DNA of 48,257 bases from the NCBI GenBank assembly GCA_021797515.1, contig JAJZZP010000163.1, forward strand, positions 1 to 48,257, written 5' to 3'. Origin of the DNA: Bacillota bacterium. Lineage in GTDB: Bacteria > Bacillota > Sulfobacillia > Sulfobacillales > Sulfobacillaceae. The notes beneath the pieces were generated by a model. It was not told the origin of the DNA, made no database searches, and saw only the letters and a program-made list of their open reading frames with translations. This document shows, piece after piece, positions 1 through 8,511 of the stretch (positions within the stretch are counted from its first letter, which is position 1; every line of letters starts with the position of its first letter). A program made the translations under genes and the position numbers.

Positions 1-24
1 ATTACAAGCCCTCGATAAGACCGC

Positions 25-128
25 TTAAACCGCCACAGTGGAAAGGGGCGAGAACGTGAGGGCTAGCAAGTGTTCGCGGCATCACCGCCGGCGAAAAAAC
101 CCTGTGTTGCCGGGGTGCGAAACTCAAG
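25..128. repeat. Left copy of 104-bp terminal inverted repeat
   Basis: This block is the reverse complement of the last 104 bases of the window (48154-48257) with three mismatches, at about positions 52, 109 and 110. The similarity stops sharply after the internal edge AACTCAAG, so that edge looks like the true end of a mobile or dispersed element. No transposase reading frame is visible. The likely explanation is that the assembly broke inside two copies of one repeat. Confidence 0.85.
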
Positions 129-253
129 TCGGTTATAGTTCGAAATGAGCATCGGCTTAACGGCCATTTGAGCGTGATACAGGTGCCTTCAACCTCCTAT
201 TCCTCGCAATATACGCAAAAACCCTCTACACTCTAGCAAAGGGGGGGTTTACG

Positions 254-946
254 ATGGAATTTCGAGAAATGTCGCAAGACCAAGCCGTACAGAGTACTCA
301 CCAAATACCTTTTCGCATCCGCGGTGGATTGGCTCCGGTGGTGGAATGGGAGATGGATGACTCATTTGAACTCTTTTTCGAGCATTATGTGCTGATGTAT
401 CGAGATCCTCAAGTGGTCGTATCCGGATCCATTCCCAAGGGTGCCCTCAAGCGGATGATTGGGAATATGCCGGTTATCTTGGCCAAGGCGCATGGGCAAG
501 GACGTTTAGCATTGGGACGCAGCGTACCAGGAGAAATTGTGGGCATACCAATGGCCGCAGGCCAAACCCTGGAGGTTCGTGAGCATCAATTTCTGGCGGC
601 AACAAATACGCTGGAATATGGATTTACACGCGTCAAAGGCGTCGCCAATCTCCTATTTGGAGGCAATGGATTCTTCGTTGATACCTTTCACGGATCTCGT
701 CAATCCGGCATCGTGTGGGTTCACGCGCACGGCAATCTCATTGAAGTGGTTTTGGGGCACGGCGAGCAATTGGATGTGGAACCCAGCCGCTGGTGCTACA
801 AGGATCCGTCGGTTAAAATGAGCACCGTGCCCATTAATGTGTCCGCGGGACTCTTTGCTTCTTCCTCTTTTATGCTCAATCGATTCACCGGACCCGGCCG
901 ATTAGGATTACAATCGATGGCGCTGTATTTAAACACCGATAGTTGA
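254..946 (+). CDS. AIM24-family protein (DUF124/TIGR00266)
   Basis: This 230-residue protein resembles the AIM24 family, whose bacterial members are beta-rich proteins without an established enzymatic function. The recognisable parts are the glycine-rich central stretch around residues 125-140 (GVANLLFGGNGFF) and the later HAHGNLIEVVLGHGEQLDVEP segment, typical of the duplicated beta fold. No signal peptide or membrane segment is seen, so it is probably cytoplasmic. The ATG at 254 follows a purine-rich AAAGGGGGGG ribosome site. It stands alone, with the terminal repeat upstream and an apparently gene-free stretch downstream. Confidence 0.8.
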   Translation: MEFREMSQDQAVQSTHQIPFRIRGGLAPVVEWEMDDSFELFFEHYVLMYRDPQVVVSGSIPKGALKRMIGNMPVILAKAHGQGRLALGRSVPGEIVGIPMAAGQTLEVREHQFLAATNTLEYGFTRVKGVANLLFGGNGFFVDTFHGSRQSGIVWVHAHGNLIEVVLGHGEQLDVEPSRWCYKDPSVKMSTVPINVSAGLFASSSFMLNRFTGPGRLGLQSMALYLNTDS

Positions 947-1728
947 GGCTATAATCCAGCTTCTGCATGTAAATATCTTGAAAACCATCGAATTTGAGAA
1001 CAAGTTTTGAGTAGACGGAATCTCACGCAATAGCGCAATGGGCTGGAGCCTCCCTCGTACGCTCATCCAATGCTCGTCCAATTTGACAACCCGTCCGAGC
1101 GATGGGTTAGAACGTGCGACCCGATGCCTTTCGCCAGTCATTAGACTGGATCCCTTCGGCTCTTCACCTATCGGGTGGCCGGGTACGTGTGCTGCGCGCC
1201 TCCGGAGCTTCTCCCAAGTTCCGTCTCGTTTCGTTTTCTGCCATGCTCTACGACTCCGCCGAGGTCTCCGGGGCACTCGCCATAGACGCACCCCTACATG
1301 TTGTCCCCCGGCATTGCAGCGCGGTCGGTCCTCGGACGACTCACTAGTGCATATGATCCATTTCCGCGATCAGCCAATGAGGCCCAGCGCGGATTTGAGA
1401 CACGGTTTTTTTGTCCCGTGCTGCACCGCTAAAAGAAGTCGTTTGGAGTATGGGGGAGCACTGGTATTAACTACGATCCCGACAATCACACTGCCAAACT
1501 ATTGTCCGTGGAGGTCACTCTTAGATGGTAACCCAGTTGGCGAAGAGGGAGGTAGCATTAGGAGGCATCGGTCCAAACCTGAATTTTTTTAAATTTGGCG
1601 CCACCGGTCCTGGCATCCCCCGGATTGAGAGTTTTGACATGCGGGTCTTCCACACGGAACAACAACCATTCACACTTCAGAGACCCCTTGAATAGGGGTC
1701 TCAATTTAAGAATTTACCAGACGTACAG
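947..1728. other. Gene-poor stretch, possible element remnant
   Basis: About 780 bases without a convincing gene. Several overlapping reading frames exist, the longest being a 184-codon plus frame and a 120-codon minus frame, but they are rich in Arg, Pro and Ser, lack a ribosome site and resemble no family I recognise. The minus-strand frame around 1010-1290 has the look of the structured, arginine-rich flanks of a selfish element, but I cannot name it. A hairpin closes the stretch on the right. Confidence 0.5.
1680..1702 (-). terminator. Hairpin downstream of the MaoC gene
   Basis: GAGACCCC and GGGGTCTC form a perfect 8-bp stem with a 7-base loop, 27 bases beyond the stop of the minus-strand MaoC gene. 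No clear T-run follows in either direction, so its role as an intrinsic terminator is only likely. Confidence 0.5.
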
Positions 1729-2175
1729 TTAGGGAGCCACTTTACAGTAAATCAAGTTCAAACTGTGATACGTCATCACCACCTCACCGTTCTGGTTGGT
1801 CAGCGTATGGGAGAATGTCACGCGACCACGATCTGGAGCCGATGACGGGGACTTGTCGACGATTTTGACCTGAAGAGATACGGTATCACCAGGTCGCACG
1901 GGACGATGCCAGCGCAACGCATCGATGCCAATTCCGACCCACATTGAGTCGTGCACCAGACCCAACTGAAGAAAGAGCCACCAAGCCAAACATATCGTAT
2001 GAAAGCCTGACGCGATGAGCCCGTGAAACGGGCCCTCCTCGGCATGTAAGCGATCCAGATGCATGTTTTGGGGGTCGTAAATGTGCGCAAATTGAATCAT
2101 TTCGGCTTCTGGAATCGTTCGCCCTCCGCCTGCAAAAACCTGACCGACTGTGAAATCTTCATAGAATAACGACAT
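1729..2175 (-). CDS. MaoC-like (R)-specific enoyl-CoA hydratase
   Basis: A 148-residue single hot-dog-fold protein of the MaoC dehydratase type, which hydrates trans-2-enoyl-CoA. The hydratase signature DPQNMH lies near residues 30-40, with the Asp and His that form the active site, followed by the GPFHGLIASGFHT helix region. I start it at the ATG at 2175 because GAAAGGAGTAGAAAG precedes it; the upstream in-frame Met at 2238 has no such site. It lies just downstream of the DMT exporter on the same strand and may be cotranscribed. The substrate cannot be deduced. Confidence 0.85.
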   Translation of the reverse strand: MSLFYEDFTVGQVFAGGGRTIPEAEMIQFAHIYDPQNMHLDRLHAEEGPFHGLIASGFHTICLAWWLFLQLGLVHDSMWVGIGIDALRWHRPVRPGDTVSLQVKIVDKSPSSAPDRGRVTFSHTLTNQNGEVVMTYHSLNLIYCKVAP

Positions 2176-2234
2176 CTTTCTACTCCTTTCGTAAAGCGAT
2201 TGCACGCCAACACGGGATAGGACATTGAAGGCTT

Positions 2235-3137
2235 TCACTCAGAAACGCTTTTTGTTCGTCTGGTGTCCGAAACAGACTTCTGCTTGACGGCGACCCAATT
2301 GACCAAAAAGATCCCGACGAAAATACAGAGGCCTCCCCACACCACCTGTGCAGTAATTGGTTCTCGCAAGAGGAACCACCCGAAAAGTACGCCAAAGAAC
2401 GGGGCCAAAAACAGAAAAGCGCTGATCTTCCCCGGGTCGCCTTGTTGCAAAAGCCAAAACCATATCGCAAACTGAACGATGGACCCCATGATCGCAAGCC
2501 AGACGATGACGAAGAACACTGTCGCATTCATGGTGAACTGGGGTTTTTCCCAGAGGGCGCTGGCACCCAAGAGCAACACGCCCCCGAATAACATCTGGTA
2601 GGCCGTCAGCACCCATACGTCGAAATGATCACGCCAACGGTGAATCAACAAGGTAGCCACCGCCCAGGATGCGGCACCGGCCAGAGCAATGCCCGTGCCC
2701 ACTTGGATCCGGAGGTCAAACCCTAAGGACAGCGCCACGCCCAGAAATCCGATCAGAACACCAAACCACTGCGTTTTCTGATAACGGGTTCCGAGAAATA
2801 CGGTTGCGAAGACCACGACCAACAGAGGATTCACGAACGTGAGAATAGAGGATTCCCCCGCACTAATGGTGCGGAGACTAAGAAAGATACATCCCATCAC
2901 GCCCGTCGTTTGGAACAAGCCAACGGCCACGAGACGCAGCCAATCCGTGATTCCTCGAGGATGGGGTCTCCTGGCCGTAAGGACCGCGATGACCATCAAG
3001 ATCCCGGCCAAAACGAAACGTACCCCGACCAGTAATAACGGCGAGACATAAATCAACCCGATTTTTCCGATGGCAAAGGATGATCCCATCAGCGCCGTCG
3101 TCGCAACCACCCCAAAAATAAAAGCGTTACGCTTCAA
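2235..3137 (-). CDS. EamA/DMT-family transporter
   Basis: A 300-residue, highly hydrophobic protein with about ten membrane segments arranged as two EamA repeats (roughly residues 8-140 and 150-285), as in drug/metabolite exporters. The family exports amino acids or other small metabolites; the substrate here is unknown. The TTG start at 3137 follows AGAGGCGG. It is divergent from the ArsR-type regulator at 3245, which may therefore control it. The MaoC gene follows after about 60 bases. Confidence 0.85.
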   Translation of the reverse strand: MKRNAFIFGVVATTALMGSSFAIGKIGLIYVSPLLLVGVRFVLAGILMVIAVLTARRPHPRGITDWLRLVAVGLFQTTGVMGCIFLSLRTISAGESSILTFVNPLLVVVFATVFLGTRYQKTQWFGVLIGFLGVALSLGFDLRIQVGTGIALAGAASWAVATLLIHRWRDHFDVWVLTAYQMLFGGVLLLGASALWEKPQFTMNATVFFVIVWLAIMGSIVQFAIWFWLLQQGDPGKISAFLFLAPFFGVLFGWFLLREPITAQVVWGGLCIFVGIFLVNWVAVKQKSVSDTRRTKSVSE

Positions 3138-3225
3138 CCAACACCGCCTCTTTTCCTGCGATGGATTCGAAGGAACCTTAGGGTGTGAACTCTGCCCGCT
3201 TTAAAAAATGCTCCTTCCAGGGCAT

Positions 3226-3255
3226 TGTACGATGGTAACGATTCATGTACGATGG
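3226..3255 (+). promoter_or_regulatory. Tandem TGTACGATGG direct repeat
   Basis: The 10-base word TGTACGATGG occurs at 3226-3235 and again at 3246-3255, exactly 20 bases apart (about two helical turns), in the gap between the divergent DMT exporter and the ArsR-type regulator and overlapping the regulator start. This spacing suits a regulator binding one face of the DNA, possibly the ArsR-type protein itself. The operator role is inferred. Confidence 0.4.
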
Positions 3256-3982
3256 AACTATGGATGCGTATCCGGATATTCTCACGATCGGAAAACTAAT
3301 TGGCGATCCTGCACGTGCAGCCATGTTAGTGGCGTTACTGGATGGGCGATCCCGGCCTGCCAGTGAGTTAGCGTGGATCGCTCACGTGTCGCGGCCAGCT
3401 GCCAGCGCCCATTTATCAAAACTGGAAGAAGGCGGGCTTCTGGAAGTCGCCTCGGAAGGTCGGTACCGATACTATCGATTGAAAAACGCGGAGGTCGGGC
3501 AGGCTTTGGAAACATTGGCCCGCATCGCACCACCGGCAACGGTCAGGTCCCTGCGAACCTCTGAGGAGCTGGCGTCCCTAAGGTTTGCTCGCATTTGCTA
3601 TGACCACCTGGCTGGCTACGTTGGCGTTTGCCTGACTCAAGCTTTCCTGGTGAAGCAATGGCTGCTGGATCAGGGCCAAGCTTATGACATCACCGAAGCC
3701 GGAATCCATGGCTTCGAAGACATGGGGATCTCCGTGGAAATGGCCCGCCGCACTCGCCGAGCATTCGCCTATCCCTGCCGTGACTGGAGTGAAAATCAAC
3801 CGCACCTGGCCGGGGCGCTGGGAGCCGCGTTATTCAAGCTTCTGGGCGATCACGGTTGGGTGGACCGCGCTTATGCCAAGCGGACCGTGCAACTGACCGA
3901 CACGGGTCGGCACAAACTCAGTCAACTGCTTGAGATTGATCTGGAACAGCCGGGTAATGCGAGCAATCTCTTGACGCCTTGA
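3245..3982 (+). CDS. ArsR-type winged-helix transcriptional regulator
   Basis: A 245-residue regulator. Residues about 15-95 form the winged HTH: IGDPARAAMLVALLDGR, then the recognition helix SRPAASAHLSKLEEGGLLEV, then the wing with RYRYYRL. The remaining 150 residues form a second domain, as in longer ArsR members such as YdfF, so it probably senses something other than a simple metal. No CxC metal site is present in the HTH. The start could be the ATG at 3245 or 3260; neither has a strong ribosome site. It is divergent from the DMT exporter, its most likely target. Confidence 0.85.
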   Translation: MYDGTMDAYPDILTIGKLIGDPARAAMLVALLDGRSRPASELAWIAHVSRPAASAHLSKLEEGGLLEVASEGRYRYYRLKNAEVGQALETLARIAPPATVRSLRTSEELASLRFARICYDHLAGYVGVCLTQAFLVKQWLLDQGQAYDITEAGIHGFEDMGISVEMARRTRRAFAYPCRDWSENQPHLAGALGAALFKLLGDHGWVDRAYAKRTVQLTDTGRHKLSQLLEIDLEQPGNASNLLTP

Positions 3983-4323
3983 ACACAAATCTCTGCGCAG
4001 TCCTCACTTCGGGGCTAGCTTAAAAGGGTGATCACTTTGACGCCATCCCAAAATCTTCCAGAACTCACCGTGGCCATCTCTACCGTTGCTGGCTGTGGAG
4101 AATACGTTGGTTTGGCATGGGTTGCTGCTGCGCCCCATTGGTATTGATCACTTGCAGCAGGAGATCGGGAATGCATAGCGAATATCTCCTGCATTACTGG
4201 AAAATCCCTTTTTAAATCAATCGTAGGTTCACTGGATGCATTCGGTAAAAAAGGATCGTAGCTTTTGTGCGGATTTTTGGGAATCGCAAACCGGAAACTT
4301 TACACAGGAAGGAAACGATTGCC
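3983..4323. other. Intergenic stretch, no supported gene
   Basis: About 340 bases separate the regulator from the hexapeptide-repeat protein. A GTG frame at about 4028 codes for only 39 residues, contains an AAC(G/T)-poor mixture without a recognisable motif and ends before the next gene. I found no promoter or hairpin that I would defend. Confidence 0.4.
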
Positions 4324-4941
4324 ATGCGTATCAAACATCGGGACTCTGTGCCACAAATTGACCCCACCGCGTGGATCGCACCGAATGCCGTAGTGTCAGG
4401 CAAGGTCGTGGTGGGTCCTGGGTCTCGAATTTTGTATGGAGCTGTATTAACTGCAGAGGGTCGGGCCGAACTGAAAATAGGATCGGACTGCGTTATCATG
4501 GAGCAGGCCGTTTTGAGAGCCTCCGGGCGATTCTCGCTTTCCGTAGGTGACGGCACCTTGGTTGGACCGCACGCATACTTAAGTGGCTGCAAGATTGGTC
4601 CCAGTTGCTTTATCGCAACGGGAGCTATGGTTTTTAACGGTGCATTCTTGGGGGAAGGGTCCACGGTAGCGTTGGGGGGGATTGTGCACATTAACACCAC
4701 CCTACCAACGGAGTCTTGGATTCCCATAGGCCATATCGCCGTTGGGCAACCGGGGGAAGTCTTTTCTCCGGATCGGTCGACAGCAATCCACGAAAAAATT
4801 GGGCGGACGGGTTTCCCAACGTATGTGTTTGGACTAGAAGCCGAGGGCAGACACCGCGGTGAAATCAATCGAGAAATTGCCCGTCAGTATAGCCGCGCCT
4901 TACAGGCCCATCAGTACGATGAGATTTTGTCAGACGATTGA
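4324..4941 (+). CDS. Gamma-carbonic-anhydrase-like left-handed beta-helix protein
   Basis: A 205-residue protein with the hexapeptide repeats of the left-handed beta-helix fold (residues about 10-150), closest to the gamma-class carbonic anhydrase/YrdA/CaiE group. True enzymes bind zinc through three histidines, two of them in a VGHxxxxHGC stretch. Here that stretch reads VGPHAYLSGC and the earlier loop reads CVIMEQAVL, so the ligands are missing or displaced. Zinc-dependent catalysis is therefore doubtful and a transferase or scaffold role is possible. I choose ATG 4324 because AGGAAGGAAA stands just upstream; the frame is open back to 4267. Confidence 0.8.
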   Translation: MRIKHRDSVPQIDPTAWIAPNAVVSGKVVVGPGSRILYGAVLTAEGRAELKIGSDCVIMEQAVLRASGRFSLSVGDGTLVGPHAYLSGCKIGPSCFIATGAMVFNGAFLGEGSTVALGGIVHINTTLPTESWIPIGHIAVGQPGEVFSPDRSTAIHEKIGRTGFPTYVFGLEAEGRHRGEINREIARQYSRALQAHQYDEILSDD

Positions 4942-5242
4942 TCGCAGAGCCGCGGCGAAATTGGTTGTAGAATTGTAGTGGTGGGGAAGCAAACTCGCAT
5001 TAGACTTCCCGTGGGCTGCCTAAGCCTTGCCAATATCTTCGCCATTGTTCTGATCGCGACAGGATTGCCACGATTCTTTATCCCGTGATCTTATTGAATT
5101 TTGCACGTGGGTTGTCCCGACAGCAGTGTCCCCGCGGTAAGCACCAAGATTTACTGATAAAAATGATGATATACTAGTCACAAAACTGCGGAAATCTTCG
5201 GCACAGGCCTTATGCGCTTGTTTGGGAAAGCGGGGCGATGAC
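4942..5242. other. Leader stretch before fdhD
   Basis: About 300 bases with one feature I can support, the extended -10 box at 5167-5175. A 36-codon hydrophobic GTG frame (about 4980-5090) has no ribosome site and no recognisable family; it may be a relic of a membrane protein. Confidence 0.4.
5167..5175 (+). promoter_or_regulatory. Extended -10 promoter of fdhD
   Basis: TGATATACT is an extended -10 box (TGn plus TATACT) about 70 bases before the fdhD start. The -35 region is poor, as is usual for extended -10 promoters. Confidence 0.4.
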
Positions 5243-6031
5243 ATGGTGGAAGTGATTTCTCAAACCCGATACCGGTTCCACGACGGCTTCTGGTCCCAGG
5301 AACCCGCAGAAGTCGTCCGCGAAGCACCCATCACACTTTGGGTAAACGGGCGCGAAATCGCCACAATAATTGCTACCCCGAACGACATCGAAGAATTAAT
5401 CTGTGGCTTCTTAGCCATGGAAGGCATCATTGCCCAACGCAGTCAGATTACCATCTTCCAATATCATGAAGACGATCAGCAGGTGTGGGTCAGGATTCCT
5501 AATGCCAACGAGGAACGGCTGTTGCACTTTGCCCGACCCACATTATCTGGCTGCTGCGGTCGAGGACGTCCTTTGTTGTACTTCGCCAATGATCAAGACT
5601 TAGCGCCGATCAACGGGGCCCTGACTCCCCACCTGTCTCCAGCCACAGTGACCACCTTATTTTCCCAGCTCAACCAGGTTACACAGCAACAGCATTCGGG
5701 AGGGCTGCACGCGGCTGGATTGGGCAGTCAGGACGGGGCGCTCCGGGTAGCACGCATGGACGTGGGCCGCCACAACGCGTTGGATAAGGTGTACGGCTGG
5801 AGCCTGATCCAGCAGGAAGATATCCGTTCGCTGATCGTGGTCTTTTCCGGCCGCCTCTCAAGCGAAGTATTGATCAAAGTAGCCCGCATGGGCATTGGCA
5901 TAGTAATTTCCAATGCGGCACCGACGTCCCTCGGTATTGAACTGGCCACTATGCTCGGCATCACCACCGTTGGCTTTGTTCGTAGCCGTGAACTCAGCGT
6001 TTATAGCTACCCGGAACGCATTCAATCCTAA
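5243..6031 (+). CDS. fdhD: Formate dehydrogenase accessory sulfurtransferase FdhD
   Basis: A 262-residue FdhD protein. FdhD passes sulfur from a cysteine desulfurase to the molybdenum cofactor of formate dehydrogenase. The cysteine motif SGCCGRG lies near residue 105, and the conserved DVGRHNALDK and SGRLSSEVLIKVARMGI segments follow, covering the full usual length. The ATG at 5243 is chosen; a TTG at 5222 in the same frame is possible. No formate dehydrogenase lies in the window, so its client is elsewhere. Its TAA overlaps the TAG of the convergent enoyl-CoA hydratase gene. Confidence 0.95.
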   Translation: MVEVISQTRYRFHDGFWSQEPAEVVREAPITLWVNGREIATIIATPNDIEELICGFLAMEGIIAQRSQITIFQYHEDDQQVWVRIPNANEERLLHFARPTLSGCCGRGRPLLYFANDQDLAPINGALTPHLSPATVTTLFSQLNQVTQQQHSGGLHAAGLGSQDGALRVARMDVGRHNALDKVYGWSLIQQEDIRSLIVVFSGRLSSEVLIKVARMGIGIVISNAAPTSLGIELATMLGITTVGFVRSRELSVYSYPERIQS

Positions 6032-6804
6032 CGACCGCGAAATTGCGGCGCCCGTTTTTCCAAAAACGCAGCCATGCCTTCCTGTTGATCTTCGGTGGCA
6101 AAAAGCAAGCTAAACAGCCTCCGTTCGTGTTTCAAGCCCTCTTCCAAAGGGGTATCCATTGCGGTGAGTACCGATTCTTTAGCCAACCGTACCGCAACCT
6201 GAGGTAAGGCAGCAATCTCCTCCGCCAGTTCCAGAGCAGCTTGTTCTAATGAATCCCCCGGGACCACACGATTAATTAAGCCATAGGCATAAGCTTCGTC
6301 GGCGGTCATGGTCTTGCCCGTTAGCACCATTTCCATCGCCCGCACCTTGCCGATGGCCTTGGTGAGCCGTTGGGTTCCTCCCGCTCCCGGCATTACCCCT
6401 ATTTTGATTTCGGGTTGACCAAAACGGGTTCCCTCGGCCGCAATAACCATGTCGCAAGCCATGACCAATTCCATTCCGCCTCCCAGCGCGTATCCTTTAA
6501 CGGCAGCAATTAGCGGTTTGGAAAATTTCCGTATATTTTCCCAACGATTAATTTGCGGTGATGTCAGCATAGTCACCGCGTTTTGTCCTTTAAGTTCGGA
6601 AATATCTGCTCCAGCAGCAAAAGCTCTGCCCTGTCCGGTGATGATCACCACCGAGACCGCATTATCTTTATCCAACATTTCCAAATGCGCCACAATGGCC
6701 TCCATGAGTTCACTATTCAGCGCATTTAATACCGCCGGCCGATTTAGACGCAAGATACGCACCGGACCGGTCCCAGGGTCTAGCAACAATACCGGTTCAC
6801 TCAT
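6028..6804 (-). CDS. Enoyl-CoA hydratase/isomerase family protein
   Basis: A 258-residue crotonase-fold protein. The oxyanion-hole segments GRAFAAGADISEL and VKGYALGGGMELVMACD are present, followed by PEIKIGVMPGAGGTQRL, which carries the usual catalytic glutamate region. This matches a true short-chain enoyl-CoA hydratase of beta-oxidation. Its ATG at 6804 overlaps the TGA of the EthD gene (ATGA), so the two are translationally coupled and probably act in one catabolic step. The stop is shared with fdhD. Confidence 0.93.
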   Translation of the reverse strand: MSEPVLLLDPGTGPVRILRLNRPAVLNALNSELMEAIVAHLEMLDKDNAVSVVIITGQGRAFAAGADISELKGQNAVTMLTSPQINRWENIRKFSKPLIAAVKGYALGGGMELVMACDMVIAAEGTRFGQPEIKIGVMPGAGGTQRLTKAIGKVRAMEMVLTGKTMTADEAYAYGLINRVVPGDSLEQAALELAEEIAALPQVAVRLAKESVLTAMDTPLEEGLKHERRLFSLLFATEDQQEGMAAFLEKRAPQFRGR

Positions 6805-7100
6805 GACTGCCACTCCACCACCTTTAGTTCTACAATCCCTTTGGCGAACCCGTTCAGATCTCTGCCGGCATCCCGTCCTTCGGGGGAAACCAACGCCCGA
6901 TCCAGAGTTTTCCGATCGGCAAAATTCATGGTTGCCACCAAAAAAACATCCTGCTTCCCGCCTAAGCTCTCCACTTTGCCCCAAGACAAACCTTGAAGTC
7001 CGGGCATTGCTTGGGCTAATGGTGCATGTACCGCCGTATAGTGGGCCAGGAATTGCTCGGGGTCAGACGGAGTCTGATAAATTGCTAGTAAACTGACCAT
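6801..7100 (-). CDS. EthD-family protein
   Basis: A 99-residue protein of the EthD family (dimeric alpha-beta barrel). It opens with LLAIYQTPSDPEQFLAHYTAVHAPLAQAMPGL, the typical start in which the tyrosine and histidine line a pocket. EthD proteins assist or take part in degradation of ethers and other small organics, but their exact role is poorly known. GGAAGG precedes the ATG. It is coupled to the following enoyl-CoA hydratase gene, suggesting a small catabolic operon. Confidence 0.85.
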   Translation of the reverse strand: MVSLLAIYQTPSDPEQFLAHYTAVHAPLAQAMPGLQGLSWGKVESLGGKQDVFLVATMNFADRKTLDRALVSPEGRDAGRDLNGFAKGIVELKVVEWQS

Positions 7101-7207
7101 GTGTTTGGCGCCTTCCTTTCGGTTTGGCTTAATCGCGTGGTTATGATGCTCCTGATGAGGGTAAGCAACCCGCCTCAGATTTTTAAATTATAACAGTTTG
7201 ATCCCAG

Positions 7208-8440
7208 TTATTGCCGATGGTGGCTTGGTATGATTTGCGCCAGCGCCTCTGCCAAATCGTGCGCGGCATAACGCTCTTGCGCCAACGTGTTATCGGGCCC
7301 TCCGATTTCAATTAGCAAGTCATTGGGCATTAATTGCTGATTATAACGGTATGGCACCATGTCGATGCCATTGCCCCGTAGAATACCGGGAGCAACAACC
7401 CCCAACTCTTTAGCCAATCGCATCGCGAACGCTAAATTTTGGTGCCAATAGGGATCTGGCAACAGTTTATTAGTGCCTACCACAATAAGAATGCGTGCCA
7501 TTTTGATTCCATGGACAATTCCCGTAGTCTCGCTACCACCAGCTTGGCCCCGATGCAGGTCAATCAGAACCTTAACCGAGGGATACCATCGCAACAGTTG
7601 CTTAGCCGTGTAGTATGAGGTGTTGTAGCTGGCCAAAAGTCCATCCTTCATGTTATCCACTCGTGACTGTACGACACTCACACCTAATTGGCTCAAATCC
7701 TGACTCAGCCACCATCCCACTTGGACGATCGTTTTGGACCACGCCGTGGAATCGGCCATGGGCGCTCCAGAAGTTAATTCTGACCAAAACGATTCCCGGC
7801 TGTGGGTTTGATAGATACCGACCGAGGGGCTGTGGCCTAGTTGCGCCCATACTCGTGACCCGTCTCCCGGCAGTCCTGCCATTACCGCGTCTTGCCCCGT
7901 AGGCGTCGGCAGCGGTTTAGGATGTGAGGGTTCCGCCACCGCAGGTATGGCGTTCAGCGCAGGAATTTCCACCGCCATTAAAGCATTGAGACTGTTAAGC
8001 CGAACTCCCGAGATATCCGTCAAACCCGTCATGACTAGTGATCTCCAGTGCCAGGAAAAAGGTTTGGGATGCATCACCAACCCCATTAAGGGGACGCCCT
8101 GATTGACCCAGTCGCGAAGCGATGCCGGACTTTGCTGCAATATGCTGAGACTATTCTGGAGCCACGAGTGCCTGCCCTCTGATCCGATATGGCCCAGCAC
8201 CGGTATTGCCGGACCCGCGTTCTTAGAAGGAATTCGCCAAAGCACAATCAACGCCGCAGCCAATGCCGCTCCGTAAAGTGTGACAGTTGTCCAGGGAATC
8301 CGCCGAGGTCGTGGCCAGCGACGTCGAGACGGCCGCTTCGGGGCCCCCGCCAACGGAATACGACGACGGCGATGAAATCGAGGCCGCCGGCCAAAAAACC
8401 ATACGATTCGCGGTCGATGCCATCCCCGCCTGCCACGCAC
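7208..8440 (-). CDS. spoIIP: Stage II sporulation protein P
   Basis: A roughly 410-residue SpoIIP. This amidase/endopeptidase works with SpoIID and SpoIIM to thin septal peptidoglycan during engulfment. The N-terminus is a very basic cytoplasmic tail (about 50 residues) followed by one membrane segment (TVTLYGAALAAALIVLW). The C-terminal amidase domain has IYQTHSRESF, with the expected His and Glu, then VLIDLHRGQ and the ending IEIGGPDN. I prefer the GTG at 8440, eight bases after AGAGGG; a GTG at 8449 is also in frame. The neighbourhood holA-rpsT-spoIIP is conserved in Bacillus, where gpr lies between. Confidence 0.92.
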   Translation of the reverse strand: MRGRRGWHRPRIVWFFGRRPRFHRRRRIPLAGAPKRPSRRRWPRPRRIPWTTVTLYGAALAAALIVLWRIPSKNAGPAIPVLGHIGSEGRHSWLQNSLSILQQSPASLRDWVNQGVPLMGLVMHPKPFSWHWRSLVMTGLTDISGVRLNSLNALMAVEIPALNAIPAVAEPSHPKPLPTPTGQDAVMAGLPGDGSRVWAQLGHSPSVGIYQTHSRESFWSELTSGAPMADSTAWSKTIVQVGWWLSQDLSQLGVSVVQSRVDNMKDGLLASYNTSYYTAKQLLRWYPSVKVLIDLHRGQAGGSETTGIVHGIKMARILIVVGTNKLLPDPYWHQNLAFAMRLAKELGVVAPGILRGNGIDMVPYRYNQQLMPNDLLIEIGGPDNTLAQERYAAHDLAEALAQIIPSHHRQ

Positions 8441-8511
8441 CGTAATCACCCTCTAGTTTAGGTATATTTCCATAGTATGGGAAAAATTTTGTTTTAGACC
8501 TCATATGGTAT

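Noticed and set aside
1038..1592. 184-codon plus-strand frame
   Set aside because: No ribosome site, skewed Arg/Pro/Ser composition and no recognisable domain.
4028..4147. Possible 39-residue peptide starting at GTG
   Set aside because: No motif, weak ribosome site and no sign of a family.
4980..5090. 36-codon hydrophobic frame before fdhD
   Set aside because: Too short, no ribosome site; could be a chance or relic frame.
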